From DAOTXL01 sp034434895 (GTDB taxonomy: Bacteria; Chloroflexota; Anaerolineae; JAAYZQ01), in contig DAOTYI010000046.1 of the NCBI GenBank assembly GCA_034434895.1, positions 1 to 15,481 of the forward strand: a stretch of 15,481 nucleotides of DNA, in the 5' to 3' direction. The notes below the pieces were generated by a model that saw only the letters and a list, made by a program, of their open reading frames with translations, had not been told where the DNA came from and did no database searches. Position 1 is the first letter of the stretch; every line of letters begins with the position of its first letter. Below, one piece after another: positions 7,737 to 14,958 of the stretch. Position numbers and translations under genes: made by a program.

Positions 7737-8645
7737 TCAGCCCAGCAGGCGCAGGCGTTGTGGCAAGATCTCCATCTCGAAGCGGCGGGCTCCCAGGCCA
7801 TAGATCTCCCCATCCACATGCGAGGCCCAGGGTGAGTCGCTGATCACCTGGACCCGGCGGCCCTGGGTCATGGTGATGTGGACATCCCGCGTGTGGGTGC
7901 CCCGCATGAACTGGGGCACAAAGCCCAGCATCCGCAGGCGGCCCACCTTGCCGGCCACACACAGGTCGAACAGCCCGTCGTCCATCCGGGAGCCGGGGGT
8001 CATGTAAAAGCCACCGCCGAAGCGATAGCCGTTCATGATCGAGACCATCAGGCTGGGCTGGGTGATCTCCCTGTCGTCCACACGGACCGTGGTGCGGGGG
8101 GCGTGATAATACACAGCCAGCGTCTTGAGCACTGCCACCAGATAGACGAGGAAACCCCGCAGCCGCTTTAACTTGCGGCTCTCGATGTTGACAATGGCAT
8201 CAAAGCCGATCCCCACCCCATTGCCGAAATAGCGCGGCGGCTCGTTGTCAGCCTGGATGTGGCCTACATCCACGATCCGCTCCTGGCCGCAGGCGATGAC
8301 CTGGCAGGCCGCTGCCAGGTCCATGGGTAACCCGGCCCCAAAGGCAAAATCGTTTCCTGTGCCGATGGGCACGATCCCCAACGCCGGGCCGTTGGCGCAG
8401 CCGTTGGCCTGGATCAGGCCGTTGATCACCTCGTTGACGGTGCCGTCCCCACCCACGGCCACCACCCGATCCATGCCCTGCCTGGCCGCCTGATGGGCCA
8501 GATAGGTGGCGTGGCCGGGAGCCTGCGTGCTCACCAGCTCAAAGTCGAGGCCGTGGCGGCGCAGGTGGCCGGCGATCTGGGAAGACAGGCGCGCTCCTGC
8601 TCCACGCCCGGCAATCGGATTCAAGATGACGGTGATGGCGGACAT
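7737..8645 (-). CDS. Diacylglycerol kinase family lipid kinase
   Basis: 302 residues. The minus-strand ATG (8643-8645) is preceded by AGGAGAGGGA. The protein belongs to the DagK/YegS/BmrU family, soluble or membrane-associated enzymes that phosphorylate lipid hydroxyls such as diacylglycerol with ATP. NPIAGRGAG (9-17) opens the nucleotide-binding domain, GGDGT (65-69) is the signature ATP-binding motif, and PIGTGNDFA (93-101) follows. The C-terminal beta domain contains GIGFDA, NGYRFGGGFYMTPGSRMDDG and a closing HVDGE segment, all typical. Length is normal and no membrane segment is seen. It is the only minus-strand gene in the window. The lipid substrate cannot be told from sequence; sphingosine- or NAD-kinase relatives share GGDGT but not the overall block pattern. 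A TAGAAT-like -10 (minus strand, 8666-8671) lacks a convincing -35. Confidence 0.92.
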   Translation of the reverse strand: MSAITVILNPIAGRGAGARLSSQIAGHLRRHGLDFELVSTQAPGHATYLAHQAARQGMDRVVAVGGDGTVNEVINGLIQANGCANGPALGIVPIGTGNDFAFGAGLPMDLAAACQVIACGQERIVDVGHIQADNEPPRYFGNGVGIGFDAIVNIESRKLKRLRGFLVYLVAVLKTLAVYYHAPRTTVRVDDREITQPSLMVSIMNGYRFGGGFYMTPGSRMDDGLFDLCVAGKVGRLRMLGFVPQFMRGTHTRDVHITMTQGRRVQVISDSPWASHVDGEIYGLGARRFEMEILPQRLRLLG

Positions 8646-8692
8646 TCCCTCTCCTGGAACCAGGGATTCTAAATTACCAAAACACCCGGACC

Positions 8693-8707
8693 GGGCAAAA
8701 GTTGCCC
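8693..8707. repeat. Small inverted repeat in the divergent intergenic region
   Basis: GGGCAA (8693-8698) and TTGCCC (8702-8707) flank AAG. It shares the octamer AGTTGCCC with the larger palindrome at 3623-3648, so the two may belong to one repeat family, though chance is possible. Confidence 0.4.
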
Positions 8708-8711
8708 AACA

Positions 8712-8735
8712 TTCTCTGCGTCTCTGCGGTGAGAA
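8712..8735. repeat. Tandem TCTCTGCG intergenic repeat
   Basis: The octamer TCTCTGCG occurs twice head to tail (8713-8720 and 8721-8728), bounded by inverted ends TTCTC (8712-8716) and GAGAA (8731-8735). A very similar string is one I remember as a recurrent intergenic element in environmental bacterial genomes. It lies between divergent genes and encodes nothing that I can support. Confidence 0.5.
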
Positions 8736-8780
8736 GGGATATTGAGGGGGGAGGGCGAATCGAACATAGTCGAGCTACTT

Positions 8781-8808
8781 TTCAAATTGGCGGAGAAGTG
8801 GTATTATA
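8781..8808 (+). promoter_or_regulatory. Candidate promoter for the GNAT-PPK2 gene run
   Basis: TTTCAA (8781-8786) and TATTAT (8803-8808) are 16 bases apart in the most AT-rich part of the intergenic region. The start would be near 8815, leaving a short leader of about 23 bases before ATG 8838. This supports 8838 over the upstream in-frame codon at 8742. Confidence 0.45.
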
Positions 8809-8837
8809 CAGGTGGACATGAGGGAAGGTCACAAACT

Positions 8838-9455
8838 ATGAAGTTGCAAGGACCGCGAGTCACGATCCGCCACATGAAGCGGGAAGATCTGGAAGCCATG
8901 AACCAGTGGCGTCCCTTCGCCGATCCATTGTATCAGCCCTTTGATTTTCCTCGCCGTGACCGGTCCGAACAGGACTCCTGGTTCGACTGGCGGAGTCAGG
9001 ATCCCACCCGTCGTCTGTACACCATTGAAAATGAGAGGCACCAGGTCATCGGCAGCCTGACCTTGCGGGAGATTGACGGCCAGCAGTCGGCGCGGCTTGG
9101 GATCACCTTGGGCGCTGACTTTGTCAACCAGGGATATGGCACCGAAGCCCTCCGGCTTTTCCTGAACTATTTTTTTGAAACGTTGGGCTTTGCCCGGATG
9201 GTCCTGGATGTGGCGGCTACAAATCTGCGAGCGGTGCACACCTACCGCTCCCTGGGCTTCCGCCAGGTGGGTCAGCATTATCGCCCTGCCGATCACCCCA
9301 GCTATCGCACCCTCCAGCGCGATCCGCATTACCGTCACCTGCATCCCTTTTTCCGCCGCCAGGGCATGTTGTCTCAGGTGCTGTTTTACGACATGGTCTT
9401 GACCCGCGAGGAATGGATAGAACGGAATCAGGCCGGCGAGGCATCGGGCGCTTGA
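8838..9455 (+). CDS. GNAT family N-acetyltransferase
   Basis: 205 residues from ATG 8838, with a GGGAAGG-like site about ten bases upstream. GNAT enzymes transfer an acetyl group from acetyl-CoA to an amine. The fold is visible: PRVTIRHMKREDLEAMNQW at the N terminus, strand YTIENERHQVIGSLTL, then the CoA-binding motif after RLGITLG, with N97-Q98-G99-Y100-G101-T102 and EALRLFLNYFFETLG, and VLDVAATNLRAVHTYRSLGFRQVG (123-145). The most similar named families are RimJ/RimL-like acetyltransferases, but the substrate is unknown. Unusually, residues about 150-180 (HPSYRTLQRDPHYRHLHPFF) add a basic, aromatic, histidine-rich stretch before the last strand, VLFYDMVLTREEW. An in-frame GTG/ATG-type extension back to 8742 lies upstream of the candidate promoter and is not used here. 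The next reading frame overlaps the stop codon. Confidence 0.85.
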   Translation: MKLQGPRVTIRHMKREDLEAMNQWRPFADPLYQPFDFPRRDRSEQDSWFDWRSQDPTRRLYTIENERHQVIGSLTLREIDGQQSARLGITLGADFVNQGYGTEALRLFLNYFFETLGFARMVLDVAATNLRAVHTYRSLGFRQVGQHYRPADHPSYRTLQRDPHYRHLHPFFRRQGMLSQVLFYDMVLTREEWIERNQAGEASGA

Positions 9456-9885
9456 ATTCCAGGCGCCTGGCGAACCGGCTAGCCTGGAAACTGTTGCTGC
9501 CGTTCCGCGACCGGATCATCTACGATGGGGTGCTGATGACATACCGCATCCACTTTGGCCGAGGGATCCGCTCCAGACTGAACGAGACATATAGCCGTCT
9601 GAAAGAGGGCGACGGGATCATCGAGACGCTCGTCGGGCCGGACCGGCAGCCGCTGATCCGCACCAGCCTGGCGCGCAGGAAGGCGGCCAGGCCCGCACCG
9701 AGAAGATGCGCCCGACCGACACCAGGCTGCAAGCGGCGGCCTTCAGCCTGCTGCGCGCGGTCGCCAGCCTGGCCCAGGCTACTCTCCAGGAACAGGGGGC
9801 GGAGGAGGAGGCTGCCAGGCGCCTGAGGGCCGTGCGCACGGCGATGACAAAGGTGGAGAAGCTGCTGTACGAGGAGGAACTATGA
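9452..9885 (+). pseudogene. Unrecognised gene split by an apparent frameshift
   Basis: Two reading frames together look like one gene of about 144 codons. The first frame can start at TTG 9452, overlapping the GNAT stop as TTGA (an ATG at 9413 is further upstream but poorly spaced from any ribosome site). It encodes LAWKLLLPFRDRIIYDGVLM, then RIHFGRGIRSRLNETYSRLK and IIETLVGPDRQPLIRTSLAR. After about 9665-9680 this frame becomes arginine- and cysteine-rich with AGG/AGA codons. The frame one base back instead reads AQEGGQARTEKMRPTDTRLQ and a clean helical tail to the stop at 9883-9885. A one-base loss, real or from sequencing, explains this. No slippery heptamer was seen. I do not recognise the family. 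The intact form would be a small basic cytoplasmic protein translated with the GNAT and PPK2 genes. Confidence 0.6.
9706..9885 (+). CDS. Downstream fragment of the frameshifted gene, or a separate small ORF
   Basis: 59 residues from ATG 9706. The content is helical and heptad-like: LQAAAFSLLRAVASLAQATL, then EEEAARRLRAVRTAMTKVEK. Its TGA stop overlaps the PPK2 start as ATGA, indicating coupled translation with the kinase. No good ribosome site precedes ATG 9706, which favours it being the C-terminal part of the interrupted gene rather than an independent one. Confidence 0.45.
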   Translation: MRPTDTRLQAAAFSLLRAVASLAQATLQEQGAEEEAARRLRAVRTAMTKVEKLLYEEEL

Positions 9886-10694
9886 CTCAGACGCAACCCA
9901 TTCTCGTCCCGCCTGGCAGCCGGGTCAACCTGGCCGATTATGATCCCGGCTATACCGGCACCTACAAAGACAAGGGCAGCGCCGAAAAGGCCCTCAAACG
10001 CAACCTGAAGCGGCTCCAGGAGCTGCAGGAGGTGCTGTGGGCCGAGAACAAACATGCCCTGCTGATCGTCCTGCAAGGGTTGGATGCCAGCGGCAAGGAT
10101 GGCACCATCGAGCATGTCATGCACGGCGTCAATCCCCAGGGATGTCAGGTGACCAGCTTCAAGGTGCCAACCGAAGAGGAACTGGCCCACGATTACCTGT
10201 GGCGCATCCACAAGGCGGTCCCCCGGCGCGGCTATATCGGCATTTTCAATCGTTCCCACTACGAGGATGTGCTGGTGGTCCGCGTCCACAACCTGGTCCC
10301 GCCGGAGGTGTGGGGGCAACGCTATGAGCAGATCAACCATTTTGAAAAGCTCCTGACCGACACCGGGACGACGATCCTCAAGTTCTTCCTCCACATCTCC
10401 AGGGAGGAACAGAAAAGGCGCTTCGAGGAGCGGCTGCGCGACCCGACAAAGAACTGGAAGTTTTCCATCAAAGATGTGCAGGAGCGGGATTACTGGCATG
10501 ACTATATGCGCGCCTATGAAGAGGCCCTGAGCCGGTGCAACACCCCCTGGGCGCCGTGGTATATCGTCCCTGCCGACCACAAGTGGTACCGCAACCTGAT
10601 CGTCTCGCAGGTCATCGTCGAGACGCTAGAAGGGCTGGACCTGCACTACCCGCCGCCCCTGCCCGACACCGACAAGATCGTCATTGCCGATTAG
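9882..10694 (+). CDS. ppk2: PPK2 family polyphosphate kinase
   Basis: 270 residues. The ATG overlaps the previous stop (ATGA), with GAGGAGG about five bases upstream. PPK2 enzymes move phosphate between inorganic polyphosphate and nucleoside mono- or diphosphates in the cytoplasm. Walker A is G66-L-D-A-S-G-K72-D-G-T75. HVMHGVNPQGCQVTSFKVPT and HDYLWRIHKAVPRRG follow. The Walker B region is IGIFNRSHYEDVLVVRVH (119-136), containing N123-R124-S125-H126-Y127-E128-D129. The lid has KRRFEERLRDPTKNWKFS (178-195). The C-terminal part ends with APWYIVPADHKWYRN, a conserved block. It is a single-domain protein of normal length. It looks like the clade annotated as polyphosphate:nucleotide phosphotransferase; whether it prefers AMP, ADP or GDP cannot be settled by eye. 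It is probably co-transcribed with the GNAT gene. Confidence 0.94.
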   Translation: MTQTQPILVPPGSRVNLADYDPGYTGTYKDKGSAEKALKRNLKRLQELQEVLWAENKHALLIVLQGLDASGKDGTIEHVMHGVNPQGCQVTSFKVPTEEELAHDYLWRIHKAVPRRGYIGIFNRSHYEDVLVVRVHNLVPPEVWGQRYEQINHFEKLLTDTGTTILKFFLHISREEQKRRFEERLRDPTKNWKFSIKDVQERDYWHDYMRAYEEALSRCNTPWAPWYIVPADHKWYRNLIVSQVIVETLEGLDLHYPPPLPDTDKIVIAD

Positions 10695-10695
10695 A

Positions 10696-10701
10696 TATAA
10701 T
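10696..10701 (+). promoter_or_regulatory. Candidate -10 element for the kinase-phosphatase operon
   Basis: A perfect TATAAT starts two bases after the PPK2 stop codon and would start transcription near 10708, about 35 bases before the kinase ATG. No good -35 is present at 16-18 bases, so an activator or another sigma factor may be needed, or the match may be chance. Confidence 0.4.
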
Positions 10702-10742
10702 GGCCCTGGCTTTTCTACACCAGACATCGGAGTTGTCATAAC

Positions 10743-12137
10743 ATGACCCAACCGCTGCCTGTTGGCGCCGTGCTCAAGAACCGTTACCGCATCCTCCGCC
10801 TGGTGGGGGGTGGGGGGATGGCTTGGGTCTATCAGGTCGAGGAATTACCGCCTGGGAGCGGGAAGCTCTGGGCGCTCAAGGAACTGCGCCCCCAGACGCA
10901 GGATCGGGTTGAGCAGGCGGCAGCCCGCGGCCTCTTTGAACAGGAAGCCAGGTTGCTGCGCGAGCTGGATCATATCAACATCCCCACCATCGCCGACTTT
11001 TTTGAGGAGGGAGGCCGTGCCTGCCTGGTGATGGAATTCATCTGGGGTGAGTCGCTGGAAAAGCGGCTCCAGGCAGCCAACGCCCCTCTGCTGGAACGCG
11101 ATGTGCTCTACTGGGCCATCCAACTGTGTGATGCGCTCCACTACCTGCATACCCGCCAGCCGCCCATCATCTTCCGCGACATGAAGCCCAGCAACGCCAT
11201 GGTGACCAACACCGGGCTGGTCAAACTGATTGACTTTGGCATCGCCCGCACCTACAAGGTCGGCAAAAAGCGGGATACGGTGGCCATGGGCTCCGAGAAC
11301 TATGCCGCCCCGGAACAGTGGGGCAAGGGCCAGACCGACGCCCGCTCTGATCTCTATGCGTTGGGGGCGACGATCTACCATCTGCTGGCCAACATGGCCC
11401 CCACCCCTGCCTTCCTGCCCTCCGAACCGCTGCCGCTGGGCAACTACAACGATGCCGTGTCCCCCAAGACGGTCGCCATTGTCGAAAAGGCGATGGCCCG
11501 CGACCCGGAGCAGCGTTTCCAGTCCGCCCTGGAGATGCGCCAGGCGCTGCTCGATGCCCTGCCGGGGCCCTATGTCCCGCCGGTGGTGCTCGCCCCGCAG
11601 CCGGCCCAGGCGGCTCCCCAACCCGCGCCTGCACCTCAGCCCACCGCTCCCCCAGGCCCGCAGTCGGCGCCTCAACCTCAACCCCAACCCGCACCGCCCC
11701 CCCGACCGGCCCTGCCGCCGGCCATCACCAGGTCCTGCCCGGCCTGTGGGCGGGCCAATAAGGAGAGCGCGCGCTTTTGCGCCGGCTGCGGCTACTCGTT
11801 TGAAACGCTGCGGCCCGCCATCCTGCGCATCGTCGAGCCGGTGCGCGCTCCGTGGGAGATGCCGGTGCATCGCAACCCGATGATGCTGGGCCGGGCCAGC
11901 GAAGCGGAGGGCTATCGGCCCGATTTTGACATGACCTTTTACGACGAGGGCAACTATGTATCCCGCCGCCACGCCCACATCACCACCGGACGGGGGGGCT
12001 ATTTCATTACCGACCTGGGGAGCAGCAACGGCACCAGCCTGAACGGCCGGCCATTGCAGCCCCACCGGGCCTATCTGCTGCGCCACGGCGACCGGATCAA
12101 GGTCGGCCTGGTTGTCATCCAGTTCCTGTTACGCTGA
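10743..12137 (+). CDS. Ser/Thr protein kinase with zinc ribbon and FHA domain
   Basis: 464 residues; GGAG at 10729-10732 lies ten bases before the ATG. Residues 14-275 are a Hanks-type kinase: glycine loop VGGGGMAWVY (21-30), catalytic K46 in WALKEL, helix-C E68, catalytic loop F144-R145-D146-M-K-P-S-N151, D164-F-G, and APE at 189-191. The usual His of HRD is Phe, but all catalytic residues remain, so activity is expected. Residues 281-330 are a Pro/Gln/Ala linker with PQP repeats. C332, C335, C346 and C349 form a zinc ribbon. Residues about 362-464 are an FHA domain: GRAS (383-386), SRRHAHI (407-413), GSSNGTSLNG (426-435), which binds phosphothreonine. There is no membrane segment, unlike PknB-type kinases. 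The phosphatase gene starts 18 bases later. The kinase is expected to phosphorylate partners in this operon and to recognise phosphorylated sites through FHA; targets are inferred. Confidence 0.94.
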   Translation: MTQPLPVGAVLKNRYRILRLVGGGGMAWVYQVEELPPGSGKLWALKELRPQTQDRVEQAAARGLFEQEARLLRELDHINIPTIADFFEEGGRACLVMEFIWGESLEKRLQAANAPLLERDVLYWAIQLCDALHYLHTRQPPIIFRDMKPSNAMVTNTGLVKLIDFGIARTYKVGKKRDTVAMGSENYAAPEQWGKGQTDARSDLYALGATIYHLLANMAPTPAFLPSEPLPLGNYNDAVSPKTVAIVEKAMARDPEQRFQSALEMRQALLDALPGPYVPPVVLAPQPAQAAPQPAPAPQPTAPPGPQSAPQPQPQPAPPPRPALPPAITRSCPACGRANKESARFCAGCGYSFETLRPAILRIVEPVRAPWEMPVHRNPMMLGRASEAEGYRPDFDMTFYDEGNYVSRRHAHITTGRGGYFITDLGSSNGTSLNGRPLQPHRAYLLRHGDRIKVGLVVIQFLLR

Positions 12138-12143
12138 GAGGCA

Positions 12144-12150
12144 AGGGAGG
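12144..12150 (+). promoter_or_regulatory. Ribosome binding site fixing the phosphatase start at ATG 12156
   Basis: AGGGAGG lies five bases before ATG 12156. The adjacent in-frame TTG at 12153 would be only two bases away, so the ATG is preferred. Confidence 0.75.
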
Positions 12151-12155
12151 AGTTG

Positions 12156-13625
12156 ATGAACTGTCCCGCTTGTGGAACCGAAAACCGGGAAGGGGCCCGT
12201 TTCTGTCGCAGTTGTGGCCTGGAGCTCGAAAAGCGGCCGGCTGCTGCTCTTCTGACCGAGGCCACACCGCAGGCCATCCCCGAAGAAGCTGAAAATGAGG
12301 CCAGACAAGAGCTGGCGGAGGAGCTGGTCATTGCCGGAGCAGAAGCGCCCCCCACCGGGCCCCAGGAGGAACCGGCCGGCGAGGAGGGACAGGCCGGGGA
12401 GCCGGCGCCCCCCTGGCCTGAAGAGGGGGCAGAAGCCTCCCCTCTGCCTGAACCTGGCGACGACATCCTGGCCTTCTGGCGTGATCGGGCCGAACCCCTG
12501 TCCCCTGTGGTCTCGGGTACGGTCGTGGCCGACCGCTTTGTCATCGTCGAACTGCTGGAAGCGAAGGAGGATGAGATCCTCTACCGCGCCCGCGACCTGC
12601 AACGCTGCTGGCAGTGCGGTTTTGAGGGCAACGCCCCGGACGATGCCTTTTGCGCCCAATGTGGCGCAGCGATGGAGCGCAAACCGGAGGTGCGCCTGTT
12701 GGAAGTGCGCACCGCCGAAGCAGAGCCCTCCGGTGGCCAGGCCGTGAGGGAACGCCTGACCCATGAGGGCCGCTTCTTTCTCCTCCTGACCGAAGCCGAA
12801 TCGAAACCTGCACCCGGAGTCCCACCGCCTCCCGCCAACCTCTGCCTGTCCGTTGGTTACCGCTCCGACCCGGGGCAGATGCGCGATCTGAACGAGGATA
12901 GCCTGCTGGTCCTGGTGCTGACTGCGCTCTATGAATCGCGGGCCAGGCCGATGCTGGGCCTGTTCGCCGTGGCCGATGGCATGGGCGGGCATGAAAGCGG
13001 CGAAATCGCCAGTAAAACGGCCCTACAGGTGCTGGCCGAGCGGGTGATCCACACCCTCCTCGTGCCGGAGCTGACCGGTGGTCTGGTTGCAGAGGAGGAG
13101 GTACCGGCCCGGTTGCGGCAGGCGATCCTGGCTGCCAACGACGCCGTCTACCTGACACGACAGAAGGCGGGGAACGACATGGGCACGACCCTGACCGCCG
13201 CTCTGATCCGGAATGACCGGTTGTTCCTGGCCCATGTGGGCGATTGCCGCGCGTACCGCTGGAGCACCGCCGGCCTGGAGCAACTGACTACCGACCACTC
13301 GGTCGTGGCCAGCATGATCGCCGGGGGTCAGGTCACGCCGGAAGAGATCTACACCCATCCCCACCGCAGCGTCATCTACCGCTGTATCGGCGACAAGCCG
13401 CTGGTGGAGGTGGATACCGACCTGCTGCCCCTGGCCCCTGGTGATCGGCTCATCCTTTGCTCCGATGGTCTGTGGGAGATGGTCCGCAACGAGGGGATTG
13501 CCGATGTGATGATGCAGGAGGTCGATCCGCAGAGGGCGTGTGACCGGTTGGTGCAACACGCCAACCTGGCCGGCGGTGAGGACAATATCAGCATCATCGT
13601 CGTTCAGGTGGAGGAAAGAGCCTGA
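12156..13625 (+). CDS. PP2C phosphatase with two zinc ribbons and kinase-like N-lobe
   Basis: 489 residues. C3, C6, C17 and C20 form an N-terminal zinc ribbon, followed by an acidic Pro/Glu-rich linker (about 35-110). Residues 120-147, GTVVADRFVIVELL then EILYRARDL, line up with the start of the neighbouring kinase (GAVLKNRYRILRLV, then AWVYQVEEL). The glycine loop is lost, and a second zinc ribbon (C151, C154, C166, C169) sits where the next strands should be, so it looks like a degenerate kinase N-lobe. Residues about 231-487 are the PP2C domain, with every metal ligand present: RDLNEDS (D248), ADGMGGHESGE (D274), HVGDCRAY (D363), CSDGLWEM (D437) and GEDN (D476, N477). It should remove phosphate from Ser/Thr using Mn or Mg, countering the upstream kinase. 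No membrane segment is seen, so it is cytoplasmic. The VWA gene starts 58 bases later. Confidence 0.93.
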   Translation: MNCPACGTENREGARFCRSCGLELEKRPAAALLTEATPQAIPEEAENEARQELAEELVIAGAEAPPTGPQEEPAGEEGQAGEPAPPWPEEGAEASPLPEPGDDILAFWRDRAEPLSPVVSGTVVADRFVIVELLEAKEDEILYRARDLQRCWQCGFEGNAPDDAFCAQCGAAMERKPEVRLLEVRTAEAEPSGGQAVRERLTHEGRFFLLLTEAESKPAPGVPPPPANLCLSVGYRSDPGQMRDLNEDSLLVLVLTALYESRARPMLGLFAVADGMGGHESGEIASKTALQVLAERVIHTLLVPELTGGLVAEEEVPARLRQAILAANDAVYLTRQKAGNDMGTTLTAALIRNDRLFLAHVGDCRAYRWSTAGLEQLTTDHSVVASMIAGGQVTPEEIYTHPHRSVIYRCIGDKPLVEVDTDLLPLAPGDRLILCSDGLWEMVRNEGIADVMMQEVDPQRACDRLVQHANLAGGEDNISIIVVQVEERA

Positions 13626-13683
13626 TCTGGTAGAACCAACCTGTTCCTGTGGCGTATAGGGGAAAGGAGTAAGGAGGAAAGCG

Positions 13684-14937
13684 ATGACCGACCATGTGAC
13701 TTTGACCTGCCGGCTCAATAAGACCAGCCTGCCGGTGATGACCACCCAGCAGCTGGTGTATCTGCTTATCGAGGCGATGCCGGGGGCGGAGATAGCCCGG
13801 GTCCAGATGCCGCTCAACCTCAGCCTGGTGCTGGACAAAAGCGGCTCGATGCAGGGCAAAAAGATCGAAAACCTGCGCCAGGCTGCCAAACTGGTGGTAG
13901 ATCGCCTGGGACCCCAGGATATTATCTCCATCATCGCCTTTAGCGACCGGAAGTACCTGATCGCCGAGAGCCAGCCGGTGACCGACAAAGAGGCGCTCAA
14001 GAAACAGATTGACCGCATCCGCGACGGCGGTGGCACGGCCATCTCTGGCGGCCTGAGCCAGGGGCTGGCCGAGCTGGACAAAGCCCTCTCCCCCGACCGG
14101 GTCAGCCGCCTGCTGCTGCTGACCGATGGCCAGACTTTCGGCGATGAGGATGCCTGCCGGAAGCTGGGCAGGAAGGCTGCAGATAGGGGCATCGTCATCA
14201 CTGCTCTTGGCCTGGGCGATGACTGGAACGAGGACCTGCTGGACGAAATCGCCGAGCCCAGTGGCGGCAGTGGGGACTTTATTGATTCCCCAGACAGGAT
14301 TATCGAGTTCTTTGACAAAGCTGTCAAGTCTATGCAGGATACCGTGGTGCAAAACGCCCACATGATCCTGCGTCTGGCAGGCGGCGTCACGCCCCGGCAG
14401 GTGTGGCAGGTGTTGCCCCTGATCTCCAACCTGGGCTACAAGCCCCTGTCAGACCGGGATGTGCAGGTGTCTCTGGGGGAACTGGAAAAAGGCCAGCCAC
14501 GCAGCCTGTTGGTCGAACTGTTGATCGGCCCGCGGCCGGCGGGCAGCTACCGCATCGCCCAGGCCGAGATCAGCTATGATGTGCCCGGCCTGAAACTTTT
14601 CGGCGAAAAGGTCAAAACGGACATCCTCCTCGATTTCACCGCCGACCCGGCCCGGGCCAGACAGTATGACGCCGAGGTGATGAATATCGTCGAGAAGGTG
14701 ACGGCCTTCAAACTCCAGACCCGGGCGTTGGAGGAGGCCAGGATGGGCAACATCGTCGGCGCCAGCCAGAAGCTGCGGGCTGCGGCCACCCGCCTGTTGG
14801 AGATGGGCGAGGAAGATCTGGCCAGGTCGGCGATGGAAGAGGCCGACAACCTGGAAAAAAGTGGCCAGATGTCGTCGTTCGGCACCAAGAAGCTGCGCTA
14901 CGAGACCCGCAAATTGACCCAACGGCTGAACCCGTAA
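13684..14937 (+). CDS. Cytoplasmic VWA domain protein of the kinase operon
   Basis: 417 residues; AAGGAGG (13671-13677) lies six bases before the ATG. There is no signal peptide. Residues about 44-225 are a von Willebrand A domain with a complete MIDAS: D51-K-S53-G-S55, T118 in DGGGTAI and D148 in LLTDGQ. Residues 226-335 form a beta-rich segment (VQVSLGELEKGQPRSLLVEL), and about 336-417 are helical and charged, a potential coiled coil. The metal site suggests metal-dependent partner binding, possibly switched by the kinase and phosphatase encoded just upstream. TerY of the TerY-P triad is a shorter VWA protein with the same neighbours, so a related role is plausible; the long C-terminal extension is different. 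DKSGSMQGKKIE closely repeats DVSGSMRGKKIE of the exported VWA protein in this window. The next gene follows after 21 bases. Confidence 0.92.
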   Translation: MTDHVTLTCRLNKTSLPVMTTQQLVYLLIEAMPGAEIARVQMPLNLSLVLDKSGSMQGKKIENLRQAAKLVVDRLGPQDIISIIAFSDRKYLIAESQPVTDKEALKKQIDRIRDGGGTAISGGLSQGLAELDKALSPDRVSRLLLLTDGQTFGDEDACRKLGRKAADRGIVITALGLGDDWNEDLLDEIAEPSGGSGDFIDSPDRIIEFFDKAVKSMQDTVVQNAHMILRLAGGVTPRQVWQVLPLISNLGYKPLSDRDVQVSLGELEKGQPRSLLVELLIGPRPAGSYRIAQAEISYDVPGLKLFGEKVKTDILLDFTADPARARQYDAEVMNIVEKVTAFKLQTRALEEARMGNIVGASQKLRAAATRLLEMGEEDLARSAMEEADNLEKSGQMSSFGTKKLRYETRKLTQRLNP

Positions 14938-14958
14938 GAAGAAGGAGGTATTGAAACC

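Noticed and set aside
8742..8837. Start of the GNAT gene at 8742.
   Set aside because: The extension lies upstream of the candidate promoter at 8781-8808 and aligns to nothing in GNAT proteins, which normally begin close to the PRVTIR strand.
9413..9451. ATG 9413 as the start of the gene after GNAT.
   Set aside because: The only purine-rich site touches the ATG with about one base of spacing and the overlap with GNAT would be 43 bases; TTG 9452 gives the tight TTGA junction. It is not excluded.
10845..14429. Long minus-strand frames opposite the kinase, phosphatase and VWA genes.
   Set aside because: Same reason: shadows of convincing plus-strand genes with intact catalytic motifs, with Gly/Arg-rich or Ser-rich products of no known family.
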